Assembly: GCF_002733955.1 (NCBI RefSeq)
Contig: NZ_NVXQ01000022.1
Coordinates: 113,352-177,351 of the forward strand
Length of the DNA: 64,000 nucleotides
Direction: 5' to 3'
Source of the DNA: Hoeflea sp.
GTDB lineage: Bacteria > Pseudomonadota > Alphaproteobacteria > Rhizobiales > Rhizobiaceae
Part shown: positions 19,468 through 28,606 of the stretch, piece by piece
Numbering within the stretch: the first letter of the stretch is position 1
Layout of the letters: every line of letters starts with the position of its first letter
The notes under the pieces: model-generated
The model's database searches: none
Told to the model about the DNA's origin: nothing
The model's input: the letters and a program-made list of their open reading frames with translations, nothing else
Translations under genes and position numbers: made by a program

Positions 19468-20115
19468 CTAGCTCAGCGGCGAGATCTGGATGGTCACGCG
19501 GCGGTTGGCGGCGCGGCCGGCCTCGGTCGAGTTGTCGGCCACCGGCTGGCTTTCGCCGAAGCCTTGCGTGAAGAAGCGGCGCGGATCGTTGCCCTGCGAG
19601 ATCAGGTAGCTCGTCACCGACTGCGCCCGCTGCTGCGACAGTGTCAGATTGTAGCTGTCAGACCCGGTCGAATCGGTATGGCCTGCCACATCGACCAGCG
19701 AGCGGTTGAATTTCTGCAGCACCAGCGCCACCGAGTTCAGCGTGTCGTAGAACTGCGGCTTGACCGCCGACTGGTCGGTATCAAACGTGATGTTGGACGG
19801 CATGTTGAGAATGATCTTGTCGCCCATGCGCGTCACCGACACGCCGGTGCCCTGCAGCTGGGCGCGCAGCTGCGCTTCCTGCTGGTCCATGTAACCACCG
19901 ATCGCACCGCCGGCGAGCGCGCCAACGCCTGCGCCGATCAGCGCATTCCTGCGGTCATCGCCGCCTGCCAGCGAGCCCAGAGCAGCACCGCCCAGCGCGC
20001 CAAGGGCTGCGCCGCCGGCCAGGTTGGAAACCTTCTGCTGACCGGTATAGGGATCGGTCGTGCAGCCGGAGACGAAGACGGCGGCAAGCGCCGCGATCAA
20101 AAGTTTGGATTTCAT
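19468..20115 (-). CDS. OmpA-family lipoprotein with glycine-zipper segment
   Basis: A 215-residue outer-membrane lipoprotein. The ATG at 20115 gives the signal peptide MKSKLLIAALAAVFVSGC, with C18 as lipidation site. Residues about 33-77 are a glycine-zipper, membrane-inserting stretch (GGAALGALGGAALGSLAGG and GVGALAGGAIGGYMD). The C-terminal half is an OmpA-type peptidoglycan-binding domain with NITFDTDQSAVKP, VAGHTDSTGS and LSQQRAQSVTSYLISQG, followed by the conserved NRRVTIQI. It resembles the YiaD type. It likely tethers the outer membrane to peptidoglycan. The start has a good AGAGGGGCC site upstream. Confidence 0.92.
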   Translation of the reverse strand: MKSKLLIAALAAVFVSGCTTDPYTGQQKVSNLAGGAALGALGGAALGSLAGGDDRRNALIGAGVGALAGGAIGGYMDQQEAQLRAQLQGTGVSVTRMGDKIILNMPSNITFDTDQSAVKPQFYDTLNSVALVLQKFNRSLVDVAGHTDSTGSDSYNLTLSQQRAQSVTSYLISQGNDPRRFFTQGFGESQPVADNSTEAGRAANRRVTIQISPLS

Positions 20116-20542
20116 GATGGCCCCTCTTGGCAAATCTGGAACTGCGAAGTCTAGCCGAAAATGCGGCAGGATGATGAACAATTCGCTACCGGGAAATTAA
20201 CCTGTGCCGCACGGCGCTGCCCCTGCGCCCCGCTCCGCCGCGACCGACCGGTCACGATGCCTCTGCCCCGGTCTCCTTCTGTTTCCGCACAACCCCACTG
20301 TCGTCATCCTCGGCCCCCGAGCCGAGGACCCATTCCGTGATCTATCGGCGCATCGCATTGTCCGGAATGATAACGGAATGGGTCCCAGCGGAAACGACGT
20401 CACTACGCTTGTCTTGGTCGTAGCCCCGGGATGACGACGGCGGGGGCGCTTCATCACTGAAACCGGGTGCCGGCATCATACCCGCGATTGTAGGAACCCA
20501 TGGCCAGGATTGCGAGCATCAACTCATTTGAAACGGTCATGA
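20116..20542. other. Intergenic region holding one dispersed repeat
   Basis: This gap has no convincing gene. The repeat at 20302-20436 fills its middle. The left end holds the promoter region of the OmpA-like lipoprotein gene; the last 100 bases before 20542 show no motif I recognise. Short open frames here are low-complexity translations of the repeat. Confidence 0.6.
20302..20436. repeat. Dispersed intergenic repeat, copy A
   Basis: A 135-base element bounded by CGTCATCC on the left and its reverse complement GGATGACG on the right. The left end folds into a local hairpin (CCTCGGC...GCCGAGG). Near the right end it contains ACGACGTCACTACGCTTGTC, which recurs with one change in copy B at 59619. 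The architecture (inverted ends, internal direct similarity, intergenic location) matches a small non-coding repeat family. Confidence 0.65.
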
Positions 20543-21274
20543 CTATCTCCTGATAAAGTCGCCATGAGCAACGCGACGATTAAACGGAATATTCGTTGTT
20601 TGGCCCGTGGCGGGACCTAACTTCGGTTCAGGGTATTCGTCCAACCACCCCAACACCGCCTCCACCCGGCCCCTGGACACCGGCTCGCCGGTGATCGCAA
20701 GCGTGATCGAGGAAAGCGCGTAGCCGGGGCCGAAACTGGCTGCGAGATCATCCGGATCAACGCGCTGGACGCTCGCCGGATCATTGATGTCGGCGAAGGT
20801 GACCATGAGCGGGCGGTGGGTCGGCGGAATTTCGCGGGTCTCGCCGCGGCTCGCGGCGACTGTCTTGATCTGTTCCAGCCAATAGCTGCGACCGTCACCG
20901 AACACAGCGATCCCACGCTGCTCGGCGCCCGAAATCAGCGCGAACAGATATCGGCCCTTGCCCAGATCGACCACAGTCGCCTCGCCGCGCACGTCGGACT
21001 GGAAAGTGGGCGCATCGGGCAGAATATCGGGCGTATCGGCCCAGCGGACCCGTACCACCGCACTGCCGCTGCGTTCCCCCGCGGGCGTCATCACCGTCAC
21101 GGTCGTCTTCTGGCCCCAGTTGTAGGTGGGGAAGTTCAGCTTGTACAAAAGATAAGGCAGCCCCACCAGGATTAGGAGCCAGATGGCGAGCTTGCGCAGC
21201 AGCCGCCTCGTGGTCTTGGGATTGTGTGGCGGTGCATTCACCGGGGCGCGCGTGCCAGGGAGTTGATTCGTCAT
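20543..21274 (-). CDS. Hypothetical membrane-anchored protein
   Basis: A 243-residue protein with one N-terminal membrane helix at about residues 30-45 (LAIWLLILVGLPYLLY) and a large domain that would lie outside the cytoplasm. The start at the ATG at 21274 was chosen for the GAGGGA seven bases upstream; an ATG 27 bases earlier is possible. The extracytoplasmic part contains KTTVTVMTPAGERSGSAVVRV and WADTPDILPDAPTF but no domain that I can name. There is no obvious partner: the gene stands between the OmpA-like gene and cckA, all on the minus strand. A REP-like hairpin separates it from cckA. Confidence 0.65.
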   Translation of the reverse strand: MTNQLPGTRAPVNAPPHNPKTTRRLLRKLAIWLLILVGLPYLLYKLNFPTYNWGQKTTVTVMTPAGERSGSAVVRVRWADTPDILPDAPTFQSDVRGEATVVDLGKGRYLFALISGAEQRGIAVFGDGRSYWLEQIKTVAASRGETREIPPTHRPLMVTFADINDPASVQRVDPDDLAASFGPGYALSSITLAITGEPVSRGRVEAVLGWLDEYPEPKLGPATGQTTNIPFNRRVAHGDFIRR

Positions 21275-21411
21275 CGCAATTCCCTCGTCCCGCCGACTCA
21301 TCGTGATCCCCGCCCGTTGCAACCCTGAGACGAGCATCGAACGGGCCGCTATGCAACCCTGCACACACGGGAAGATGCGGATGTGGTTGATCGCCGGTTA
21401 GCGCGGAAACC

Positions 21412-21484
21412 CGGGGACAGTTTACTTTTCACCAAAGCACTGGGTCGGACGACCGGAGTCCAGAGGGGAAATAAACTGTCCCCG
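21412..21484. repeat. REP-like inverted repeat between cckA and its downstream gene
   Basis: CGGGGACAGTTTA at 21412-21424 and its exact reverse complement TAAACTGTCCCCG at 21472-21484 are separated by 47 bases. The next bases inside (CTTTTC and GGGGAA) are partly complementary too. The GGGGACAGTTTA core is the kind seen in REP elements mobilised by Y1 (RAYT) transposases. No such transposase gene is in the window. Confidence 0.65.
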
Positions 21485-21493
21485 ACCTACCCC

Positions 21494-24124
21494 TTACGCG
21501 TCCAGCATCTCGCGCACGGCGGTGGCCAGCTGCTTGAGCGAGAACGGTTTTGCCAGGAAGCCGAACTTGGCGTCGGCAGGCAGGTTCTTGGCAAACGCGT
21601 CTTCGGCATAGCCGGAGACAAAGATGAACTTCATGTCGGGATAGTCCTTGCGCAGCTCGGTGAGCAGCGTCGGGCCGTCCATCTCCGGCATCACCACGTC
21701 GGAGACGACGATGTCGACCTTGCCCTCGAGTTCGGCAAGCACCTCGAGCGCCTCGACGCCGGTGCCGGCCTCATGCACCTCATAGCCGCGCGCCTCCAGC
21801 ATCCGCTTGCCGCCGCGCCGCACTGCTTCCTCGTCTTCCACCAGCAGCACCACGGCAGACCCGCCGGTCAGGTCCTCCGGACCATCAGAGGCCGGCTTGG
21901 CTGTGCTGACCGGCGCACCCTCGGCGGTCGCACGGCCGGCGGCAGCCTCCGCTTCGGCCACGGCTGCGGCCTTCTCCGCCTCATCCTCGAGATGGCGCGG
22001 CAGGAAGATGCGGAAAGTGGTGCCCTTGCCGACTTCGGATTCGGGATAGATGTAGCCACCCGATTGCTTGACGATGCCATAGACCATCGACAGGCCGAGA
22101 CCGGTGCCCTTGCCCACATCCTTGGTGGTGAAGAACGGCTCGAAGATCTTTTCCATCACGTCGGGCGCAATGCCGGTGCCCTGGTCCGCCAGTTCGATGA
22201 GCACATATTCGCCCACTTCCATGCCGCGGTAATTGAGCTCGGCCACTTCCTCGGGCTCGACATTGCGGGTGCGCACCGTGATCGTGCCGCCTTCGGGCAT
22301 GGCGTCGCGGGCATTGACCGCAAGATTGATCAGCACCTGCTCGAACTGGCCGAGATCCGTCTTCACCGGCCACAGGTCGCGGCCGAACTCCAGCTCGAGC
22401 TTGACATTGGTGCCGATCAGTCGGTCGACCAGCATCCGCAAATCGCCGATCACGTCGGTCATAGACAGCACCGTCGGCCGCATTGTCTGCTTGCGCGAGA
22501 ACGCCAGCAGCTGCCGCACCAGCACCGCGGCGCGGTTGGCGTTGCGCTTGATCTCGATGAGGTCGGCAAAGCTTGAATCAGCGGGCCTGAGCGACATCAG
22601 CAGGTGATCGGCCGACAAGAGGATCGCTGTGAGCACATTGTTGAAGTCATGCGCGATGCCGCCGGCGAGCGTGCCCACGGCGTTCATTTTCTGAGTCTGC
22701 GCCATCTGCGCTTCCAGCGCCTTCTGCTCGGTGGTCTCCACCGCATAGATGATCGCGGTTTCCTCGGGCGCCTCTTCCGAATGCTCGATCACCGCATTGA
22801 CGTAGAAGCGGAAATGCCGCTCCTCATTGTCGGCGCGGCGGCTGTCGATCGGCGAGATATCGCCCTGCTTGTCGGCTGCCTGGCGCAATGCGTCCTGGAA
22901 CCCCTTGCGGTCATCCTCGCGCAGCACCGTCTCGAACAGCGATCCGCGTTCCATGTCGTCGCGCGTCACCAACCCGTTGAACATCTGCAGGAACGGACCG
23001 TTGGTTCTGAGAATCTTGCCATCGCCATCCACCGAGGCAATCGCCATCGGCGTGTTGTTGAAGAAGCGTGTGAAGCGCATCTCGGCGCTGGCCGCGTCAT
23101 GCACGCCGGTGCCGCCCTCTTCCCGGCTGATCACGATGGTGCGGCTTTCGCCGGGCGAGCCGTCGCGGGTGGCCGAAACCCGGTGCACCAGCCGCACCGG
23201 CAGGCTCTGGCCGTTTGACTTGAGCAGATCAAGATCGAGCTGCGCCGTGCGGTTGAGCCCCGGCTCGGCCTGTACCGATTCCACCAGCGCCATGCCGGCG
23301 CCGGCGACCAGATCCCGCAGCATCACCTTGCCCGGCAGGAACGAGGTCAGGTCGATCCCCAGCCAGTCGGCAAGCGTTGCGTTGAGATAGACGATCTCGC
23401 CGTCGCGGCCGGCCGAGAAGAACCCGACCGGCGCATGGTCGAGATAATTGATGGCGTTCTGCAGTTCCTTGAACACCAGCTCCTGTTCGGTCCGCTCGTG
23501 ACTGATGTCGGAGAGTTGCCACGCCATCAGCGTCGCGGCCTTGGCACCCTTGTCACCGGATGCGACCGGACGGCCGCGCAAGCGGTACCAGTGCCCGGCC
23601 TCGGTGCCGTGCTGCGCCGCGCCCAGCGGTTGGCTCATGCGGAACTCTTCCTGCCCGGCGTTGCCGTCACGCATCGCATTGGTCAGCCGGTAGACGGCCT
23701 CTGCCGATTCCCGATGACGCGACAGGATCGCCTCGATCGACTGCACGTCGGCAGCGCTGCTGAAACCGGTCAACTGCCCATAGGCATGGTTGGCGTAGAT
23801 TACCCGGCCCTTCTCGTCGGTGACGAGCGTGCCTTCGGGATGGGTGTCGATGAAGGCGCGGGCCAACGGGTCGGCGGTGGTTTTCGGCATGATGTCGACA
23901 AAGCCGATCACCGTCGAGACCAGGAAGAAGATCCCCACCACGGCAAGAACGCCGAGAATGCCGAGCATCAATTCGTTGTTGAGCCGGTCCTTGAACAGGA
24001 AAAACACGATCGACGCGCCAATCATCACCAGTGCGAGGAACACCAGCCTCGACACTGAGCGTGACTTTGCGCTGCGATCTACAAGCGCTGCCGGATTTCC
24101 GGCCGCAGGTGTCGTCTCTGTCAT
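21494..24124 (-). CDS. cckA: Cell-cycle hybrid histidine kinase CckA
   Basis: An 876-residue membrane-bound hybrid kinase that, in alphaproteobacteria, feeds phosphate through ChpT to CtrA and CpdR. From the ATG at 24124: two membrane helices (about 27-44 and 52-74), PAS domains (about 90-205, 222-335 and 350-465), HisKA with phosphoacceptor H492 in GGIAHDFNN, an ATPase with the N box [11 protein letters not shown] (600-610), DQGTGI and [10 protein letters not shown] (671-680), an alanine/glutamate linker, and a C-terminal receiver with D809 in [12 protein letters not shown] and the conserved lysine in AKPFS. Order and length fit CckA closely. It is divergent from a FliO-like protein gene, with 299 bases between start codons. 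Confidence 0.93.
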   Translation of the reverse strand: MTETTPAAGNPAALVDRSAKSRSVSRLVFLALVMIGASIVFFLFKDRLNNELMLGILGVLAVVGIFFLVSTVIGFVDIMPKTTADPLARAFIDTHPEGTLVTDEKGRVIYANHAYGQLTGFSSAADVQSIEAILSRHRESAEAVYRLTNAMRDGNAGQEEFRMSQPLGAAQHGTEAGHWYRLRGRPVASGDKGAKAATLMAWQLSDISHERTEQELVFKELQNAINYLDHAPVGFFSAGRDGEIVYLNATLADWLGIDLTSFLPGKVMLRDLVAGAGMALVESVQAEPGLNRTAQLDLDLLKSNGQSLPVRLVHRVSATRDGSPGESRTIVISREEGGTGVHDAASAEMRFTRFFNNTPMAIASVDGDGKILRTNGPFLQMFNGLVTRDDMERGSLFETVLREDDRKGFQDALRQAADKQGDISPIDSRRADNEERHFRFYVNAVIEHSEEAPEETAIIYAVETTEQKALEAQMAQTQKMNAVGTLAGGIAHDFNNVLTAILLSADHLLMSLRPADSSFADLIEIKRNANRAAVLVRQLLAFSRKQTMRPTVLSMTDVIGDLRMLVDRLIGTNVKLELEFGRDLWPVKTDLGQFEQVLINLAVNARDAMPEGGTITVRTRNVEPEEVAELNYRGMEVGEYVLIELADQGTGIAPDVMEKIFEPFFTTKDVGKGTGLGLSMVYGIVKQSGGYIYPESEVGKGTTFRIFLPRHLEDEAEKAAAVAEAEAAAGRATAEGAPVSTAKPASDGPEDLTGGSAVVLLVEDEEAVRRGGKRMLEARGYEVHEAGTGVEALEVLAELEGKVDIVVSDVVMPEMDGPTLLTELRKDYPDMKFIFVSGYAEDAFAKNLPADAKFGFLAKPFSLKQLATAVREMLDA

Positions 24125-24423
24125 GAATCGCTCTTTCGGCCCGCCGCGGATCCGTCCGGTTTGGATCACATTCCGCCGCTGATGGAAAGCCCCAAACACC
24201 GCTGACACACGTCTGCAGCCCCAGTTTTTCGAGGAAAACCACCCTCACCGCTCCAGCGAGGTCATATCCTCGCCACAGAATTAAGCTCTTACGGGATAAC
24301 CGCCAGGCATGGCTTGTGAAGCAGGCGGAAAAAAAGTCAAATGCAGTCGGGTCATCACTATATTCGGTGATCCGGCGCAGACTTTTGAGCACATGTATTG
24401 CGACTGTAACGGAAGGACACCGG

Positions 24424-25653
24424 ATGCCGGAGAATCTCATGGACGGCCAGGGTGCCACATTGCTGACAGCCATCATTATCGTCGGTATCGCGCTGCTGGC
24501 GCTTGTCGGGGTCTTCTGGCTGATCCGCAACCGTGCCGCCTCAACCTTCATCCGCGGCGGCAAGAACCGCCAGCCGAGGCTTGCCGTGCTCGATGCGACC
24601 GCCGTGGACACCCGCCGCCGCCTGGTGCTGATCCGCCGCGATGATGTCGAACATCTCGTCATGATCGGCGGCCCCACCGACATCGTCATCGAAAGCCGCA
24701 TCCCCCAGGGGCAACAGGTCCGCACGCCGCGGCAGGCAGAACCGGCCATGCCGGCACCGCCGCAGCAGCAACGCGCAGCACAGCCCGCGCCGCAGCAGCG
24801 CATGCCGGCGCAACCGGCTGCAGCCCCAGCACCATCTCCAGCCGCCAGCCCCGCCGAGCGACCTGCCGAACGCACCCTCGATCGCCCGCCGCGCCAGGCC
24901 GAGACCGGCCCGCGCGCGCAACAGCCGTCGCAAACACATGTGGCAGCAGCAGCTGCAACCGCTGGTGCCGCCACCAGCATCCGCACAGAAGCCGCCGACC
25001 TGCTCGAGACCGCCAGGACCAGGGTTTTCGAGGAGCCCGATTTCGACGAAAGCGATCTCGAAGACCTGATGGCCGTCCCCCAGCCCCCCGCCCGGCCCGC
25101 GCCGCATGCCCAGGCGCCGTCGCGACCCGCACCGGTATCGCAAGCCGCGTCTGCGGCCTCCGGCGAAGGCCGCGCCTTAACCGAGACCGTCGACCCGATC
25201 CAGACCGAGGCCGCCGACGTGCTCGAAACTGTCCGCAGCCGGATGTTCGAGGAACCAAGCTTTGACGAAAAGGCCTTCGAGGAACTCACCGCCGATAATG
25301 ATAGCCGCAGCGAGACCGACAGCGGTTCGGGTGATCATGCCAGGACCGACCCCAGAGCCCCCGACTTCTCGCGCGCAACTCTGACCGCCTCCCCCCAGGC
25401 AGCACCGGCGGATACAGCGCCTGCCCAGGCGGCGTCTGATTTCGAGGCAGTGCTGGAGGCAGAACTCTCGGAAGACCCGACACTGGGTTCGCCGCGGGAA
25501 AACTTCATCACCGCGCACTACAACGAGCACCAGCTTGCTGACGACGAAAACCTGCTGCAGGCGCCCGAAGTCATGCCGGAGCCGCAGCCATCCCGCGACA
25601 CGCTGGAGGCGGAAATGGAAAAACTGCTCGGAGACCTGTCGCGCAAGCCGTGA
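24424..25653 (+). CDS. FliO-like membrane protein with long low-complexity tail and internal repeat
   Basis: A 409-residue protein; the ATG at 24424 has GGAAGGA nine bases upstream. One membrane helix (about residues 11-34) is followed by a FliO/MopB-like cytoplasmic domain with PRLAVLDATAVDTRRRLVLI and VEHLVMIGGPTDIVIE. From about residue 97 the protein becomes rich in Pro, Ala and Gln. It contains two copies of a 32-residue motif, at 186-217 and 259-290, sharing TEAADxLETxRxRxFEEPxFDE. FliO works in the flagellar export gate, but no flagellar gene is nearby and the gene faces cckA instead. A separate envelope role is therefore as likely as flagellar assembly. Confidence 0.72.
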   Translation: MPENLMDGQGATLLTAIIIVGIALLALVGVFWLIRNRAASTFIRGGKNRQPRLAVLDATAVDTRRRLVLIRRDDVEHLVMIGGPTDIVIESRIPQGQQVRTPRQAEPAMPAPPQQQRAAQPAPQQRMPAQPAAAPAPSPAASPAERPAERTLDRPPRQAETGPRAQQPSQTHVAAAAATAGAATSIRTEAADLLETARTRVFEEPDFDESDLEDLMAVPQPPARPAPHAQAPSRPAPVSQAASAASGEGRALTETVDPIQTEAADVLETVRSRMFEEPSFDEKAFEELTADNDSRSETDSGSGDHARTDPRAPDFSRATLTASPQAAPADTAPAQAASDFEAVLEAELSEDPTLGSPRENFITAHYNEHQLADDENLLQAPEVMPEPQPSRDTLEAEMEKLLGDLSRKP

Positions 25654-25727
25654 CCGCAGGATCTGAGTGCGCGCTGTTGCTCGGCAATTGATGGCGAGCT
25701 GAACGCAGCTTGCGGCACAGGCACAAA

Positions 25728-25752
25728 AAAACCGGCCCCAGAGGCCGGTTTT
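25728..25752. terminator. Bidirectional terminator between FliO-like gene and dksA
   Basis: AAAACCGGCC and GGCCGGTTTT flank a five-base loop (CCAGA). The A- and T-tracts on both sides make it work as a Rho-independent terminator in either direction, which suits its place between two convergent genes. Confidence 0.9.
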
Positions 25753-25795
25753 CTATCATTGGCGAGCGGTCCTGTCGGACCTTGCCCAGCTATGC

Positions 25796-26215
25796 CTATT
25801 CGTCGCGATAGACCTTTTCGCGCCGTTCGTGACGTTCCTGCGCCTCGATCGACAAGGTCGCGATCGGGCGGGCGTCGAGGCGCTTGAGGCTGATCGGCTC
25901 CCCGGTTTCCTCGCAATAGCCATAGGTCCCGTCATCGATGCGCATCAGCGCCGCGTCGATCTTGCCAATCAGCTTGCGTTGACGGTCACGGGCGCGCAGC
26001 TCGATGGCGCGGTCCGTTTCAGACGATGCGCGATCGGCCACATCGGGGTGGTTGGCACTTTCCTCCGCGAGATGGTCAAGCGTCTCGCGTGCCTCCTTGA
26101 GAATGTCATTCCGCCATTCTATCAGTTTGGCCCTGAAATAGGCCTTCTGCTTGGCATTCATGAAATCCTCGTTGTCCGAGGGCACATAAGAGGAAAAATC
26201 GAAGTCTTCACTCAT
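25796..26215 (-). CDS. dksA: RNA polymerase-binding transcription factor DksA
   Basis: A 139-residue DksA/TraR protein that binds the secondary channel of RNA polymerase and, with ppGpp, adjusts promoter use. It has the coiled coil (residues about 30-105) with the tip ESANHPDVADRASSETDRA, carrying DxxDxA-like acidic residues, and the globular zinc-finger-like region GYCEETGEPISLKRLDARPIATL. Only one of the four classical zinc cysteines remains, as in other alphaproteobacterial DksA proteins, so zinc is probably not bound. The start at 26215 yields MSEDFDFSSYVPSDNEDF. A clear terminator follows the stop. Confidence 0.93.
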   Translation of the reverse strand: MSEDFDFSSYVPSDNEDFMNAKQKAYFRAKLIEWRNDILKEARETLDHLAEESANHPDVADRASSETDRAIELRARDRQRKLIGKIDAALMRIDDGTYGYCEETGEPISLKRLDARPIATLSIEAQERHERREKVYRDE

Positions 26216-26504
26216 GACGATTCTCCCGGCTAAGCCATTTTGGGGGCTGTATAGCCAGACGGAAGCAGCGGTACAAGCAGTATTGTCTCTGTACACTGCG
26301 ATTTCATCCAACCGTCAAATTGCTTTAGGAAATTGAAATATACAGGCTTTCACGGTCCCGCCCGGCGCAACTTATCGTCACCGCCCCTGTTCCCGCGCCG
26401 GCTGCCATGTCCCGTCTGCCAAGGCTAGCAGCCGATCAGATTCCGCAGTGCGATTTGTTCTTTTGGTGAATTGAAGCAGCGGCGCAAATGGCTACATTCA
26501 GAAA

Positions 26505-27038
26505 ATGAACCCGACACCAGATACCGATTTGCGCATTTTCCTCGTCCGTCACGCACACGCCGCGTGGGCCCTGCCCGGCATGCGCGATTTCGACCGCCCG
26601 CTCGACGATCGCGGACGTGAAGAAGCAGCACGCCTCGCCGCGGCCATGTCGGTCAATGCGTTCGAGCCGGACCTGGTCTGTTGCTCCACCGCGCGGCGAT
26701 GCCTCGAGACGCTCGGGATCCTGCAGACACGCAGCAGCGTCAAACTGCGCATCGACCACAGTGATGCGCTTTATGCCGCCAACCACGACGCCTATCTCGA
26801 CCTGATCGCCTCTCCGCATGACAAGGCCATCCGCTCGATCATGATCATCGGCCACAACCCGATGCTCGAGGACACGGCCCAGGTCCTGCTGCAGAATGAT
26901 CCCGCGACCTTCGAAACCGCGCTCGGCTCCGGTTTTCCCACCGCCGGACTGCTGATCCTTGACTGCGACAGGCGCGGCGCCAGCGCCATCAGCGGCGGCG
27001 CCAGGTTTATCGGCCTGCTCTCCCCGGTCGACGCCTAA
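26505..27038 (+). CDS. sixA: SixA-type phosphohistidine phosphatase
   Basis: A 177-residue histidine phosphatase of the branch that includes SixA, which dephosphorylates HPt domains or the nitrogen PTS. The signature LVRHAHAAW carries the catalytic R15 and H16; CCSTARRCLETL and the C-terminal IIGHNPMLED carry further active-site residues (the second arginine and histidine). It is short, lacking the extra lid of phosphoglycerate mutases. The gene has no tight partner: ycjX starts 95 bases later on the same strand. Confidence 0.88.
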   Translation: MNPTPDTDLRIFLVRHAHAAWALPGMRDFDRPLDDRGREEAARLAAAMSVNAFEPDLVCCSTARRCLETLGILQTRSSVKLRIDHSDALYAANHDAYLDLIASPHDKAIRSIMIIGHNPMLEDTAQVLLQNDPATFETALGSGFPTAGLLILDCDRRGASAISGGARFIGLLSPVDA

Positions 27039-27133
27039 CCGCCCGTGCCGGTCAGACCGGTCTTTCCGGCACTGCTTTCAATTGACTGATCACCTCCCTA
27101 TATCTCAAGCAGCAATTCGGAGCAGATCTCAAC

Positions 27134-28606
27134 GTGTCATCGTCTTTTACCACATTCACCGATGAGGCATTGATTGCCTTTGACACGCTCACCGACCGCG
27201 CCAGCAACCTGATCCAGCCGACCTTGCGGCTTGGTGTCACTGGCCTGTCACGGGCCGGCAAGACCGTTTTCATCACCGCCCTGGTGCACAATCTGCTGCA
27301 TGGCGGCCGCCTGCCGATGTTCCAGGCCGCTCATTCCGGTCGCCTCGCCCGGTCCTTTCTCGAGCCCCAGCCGGACGACGCGGTGCCGCGGTTTCAGTAC
27401 GAGGATCACGCCGCACGGATGATCACCGACCGGATCTGGCCCGATTCGACCCGCGCCATCTCCGAGTTGCGGCTGGTCATCGAATATGAATCGGCCAGCG
27501 GCTGGAACCGGTTCTTCTCCGGTGGCAGGCTCTGCCTCGACATTGTCGACTATCCCGGCGAATGGCTGCTTGACCTTCCCCTGCTCGGTCAGCATTACGC
27601 GGCCTTTTCGCTCAACGCCGCTTCGCTCGCCCGATCGCCGGTTCGCGCCGACCTTGCCGCTCCCTGGCTCGAGAAAGCCAACTCCATCGACCCGCTCAAG
27701 CCGGCCGACGAGGCCGATGCCCGTGAACTGGCGCGGCTCTTCACCGACTATCTCAGGGCCTGCAAGAAGGATGAACGCGCGCTTTCCACGCTTCCGCCGG
27801 GCCGGTTCCTGATGCCCGGAGACCTCGACGGCTCCCCCGCCCTTACCTTTGCGCCGCTGCCCAACCTGCCCGACACCGCCGCCCCCAAAGGCTCGCTGAT
27901 GGCGATGATGGAGCGGCGCTTCGAGAGCTACAAGTCGGTGGTGGTCAAACCCTTCTTCCGCGAGCATGTTGCCCGGCTGGATCGCCAGATCGTGCTGATC
28001 GACGCCATGCAGGCGATGAATGCCGGGCGCGAGGCTGTGATTGATCTCGAGCGCGCGCTGTCCGACGTGCTTTCCTGTTTCAGGCCCGGCAGCAGCAACC
28101 TGCTGACCAATCTGGTCTCACGCCGTATCGACAAGGTGCTGATCGCCGCCACCAAGGCCGATCACCTGCACCATGAAAGCCATGACCGGCTCGAAGCCAT
28201 AGCCCGCCGCATTGTCGAGCGTGCCTCGGCCAATATCGGAAGCTCCGGCGCAGACATCGAAGTCCTGGCGCTCGCTGCGGTCCGGGCCACCCGCGAGGCC
28301 ACGGTGAAGCAGGACGGCGAAGAGCTTCCGGTGATCGTCGGCACGCCGCTGGAGGGTGAACGCATCGGCGGAGAGCTGTTCGACGGCAACCGCAAAACAG
28401 CAATATTTCCCGGTGACTTGCCGCGAAAACCTGATTCATTCTTCAAGGCCGTTGATTCTGTTTCCGAACCACATCTTCCGGAGATCAACATCGTCCGCTT
28501 TCGCCCGCCCTTGATCGAGGAGAGCGACACCGGCATCAAGCTGTCCTTGCCCCATATCAGGCTCGACCGGGCCATGGACTACCTGCTGGGAGACCGTCTG
28601 GCATGA
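27134..28606 (+). CDS. ycjX: YcjX-family P-loop GTPase-like protein
   Basis: A 490-residue DUF463 protein with a GTG start. The P-loop is GLSRAGKT at about 37-44; DYPGEWLLDLPL is the Walker B/switch region, and ATKADHLHHES matches the TKxD base-recognition motif of GTPases. The C-terminal RFRPP and SLPHIRLDRAMDYLLGD are conserved in the family. YcjX and YcjF are membrane-stress associated in enterobacteria, where they follow phage shock genes; here no psp genes are nearby. Its stop overlaps the next gene by four bases (ATGA). Confidence 0.9.
   Translation: MSSSFTTFTDEALIAFDTLTDRASNLIQPTLRLGVTGLSRAGKTVFITALVHNLLHGGRLPMFQAAHSGRLARSFLEPQPDDAVPRFQYEDHAARMITDRIWPDSTRAISELRLVIEYESASGWNRFFSGGRLCLDIVDYPGEWLLDLPLLGQHYAAFSLNAASLARSPVRADLAAPWLEKANSIDPLKPADEADARELARLFTDYLRACKKDERALSTLPPGRFLMPGDLDGSPALTFAPLPNLPDTAAPKGSLMAMMERRFESYKSVVVKPFFREHVARLDRQIVLIDAMQAMNAGREAVIDLERALSDVLSCFRPGSSNLLTNLVSRRIDKVLIAATKADHLHHESHDRLEAIARRIVERASANIGSSGADIEVLALAAVRATREATVKQDGEELPVIVGTPLEGERIGGELFDGNRKTAIFPGDLPRKPDSFFKAVDSVSEPHLPEINIVRFRPPLIEESDTGIKLSLPHIRLDRAMDYLLGDRLA

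Noticed and set aside
20302..20436. Insertion sequence remnant.
   Set aside because: The element has inverted ends but no transposase coding potential and is far too short; it is listed as a repeat.
24125..24129. GAATC near the cckA start as a CcrM methylation site with regulatory meaning.
   Set aside because: GANTC occurs by chance often enough in this length, and one site alone supports no claim.
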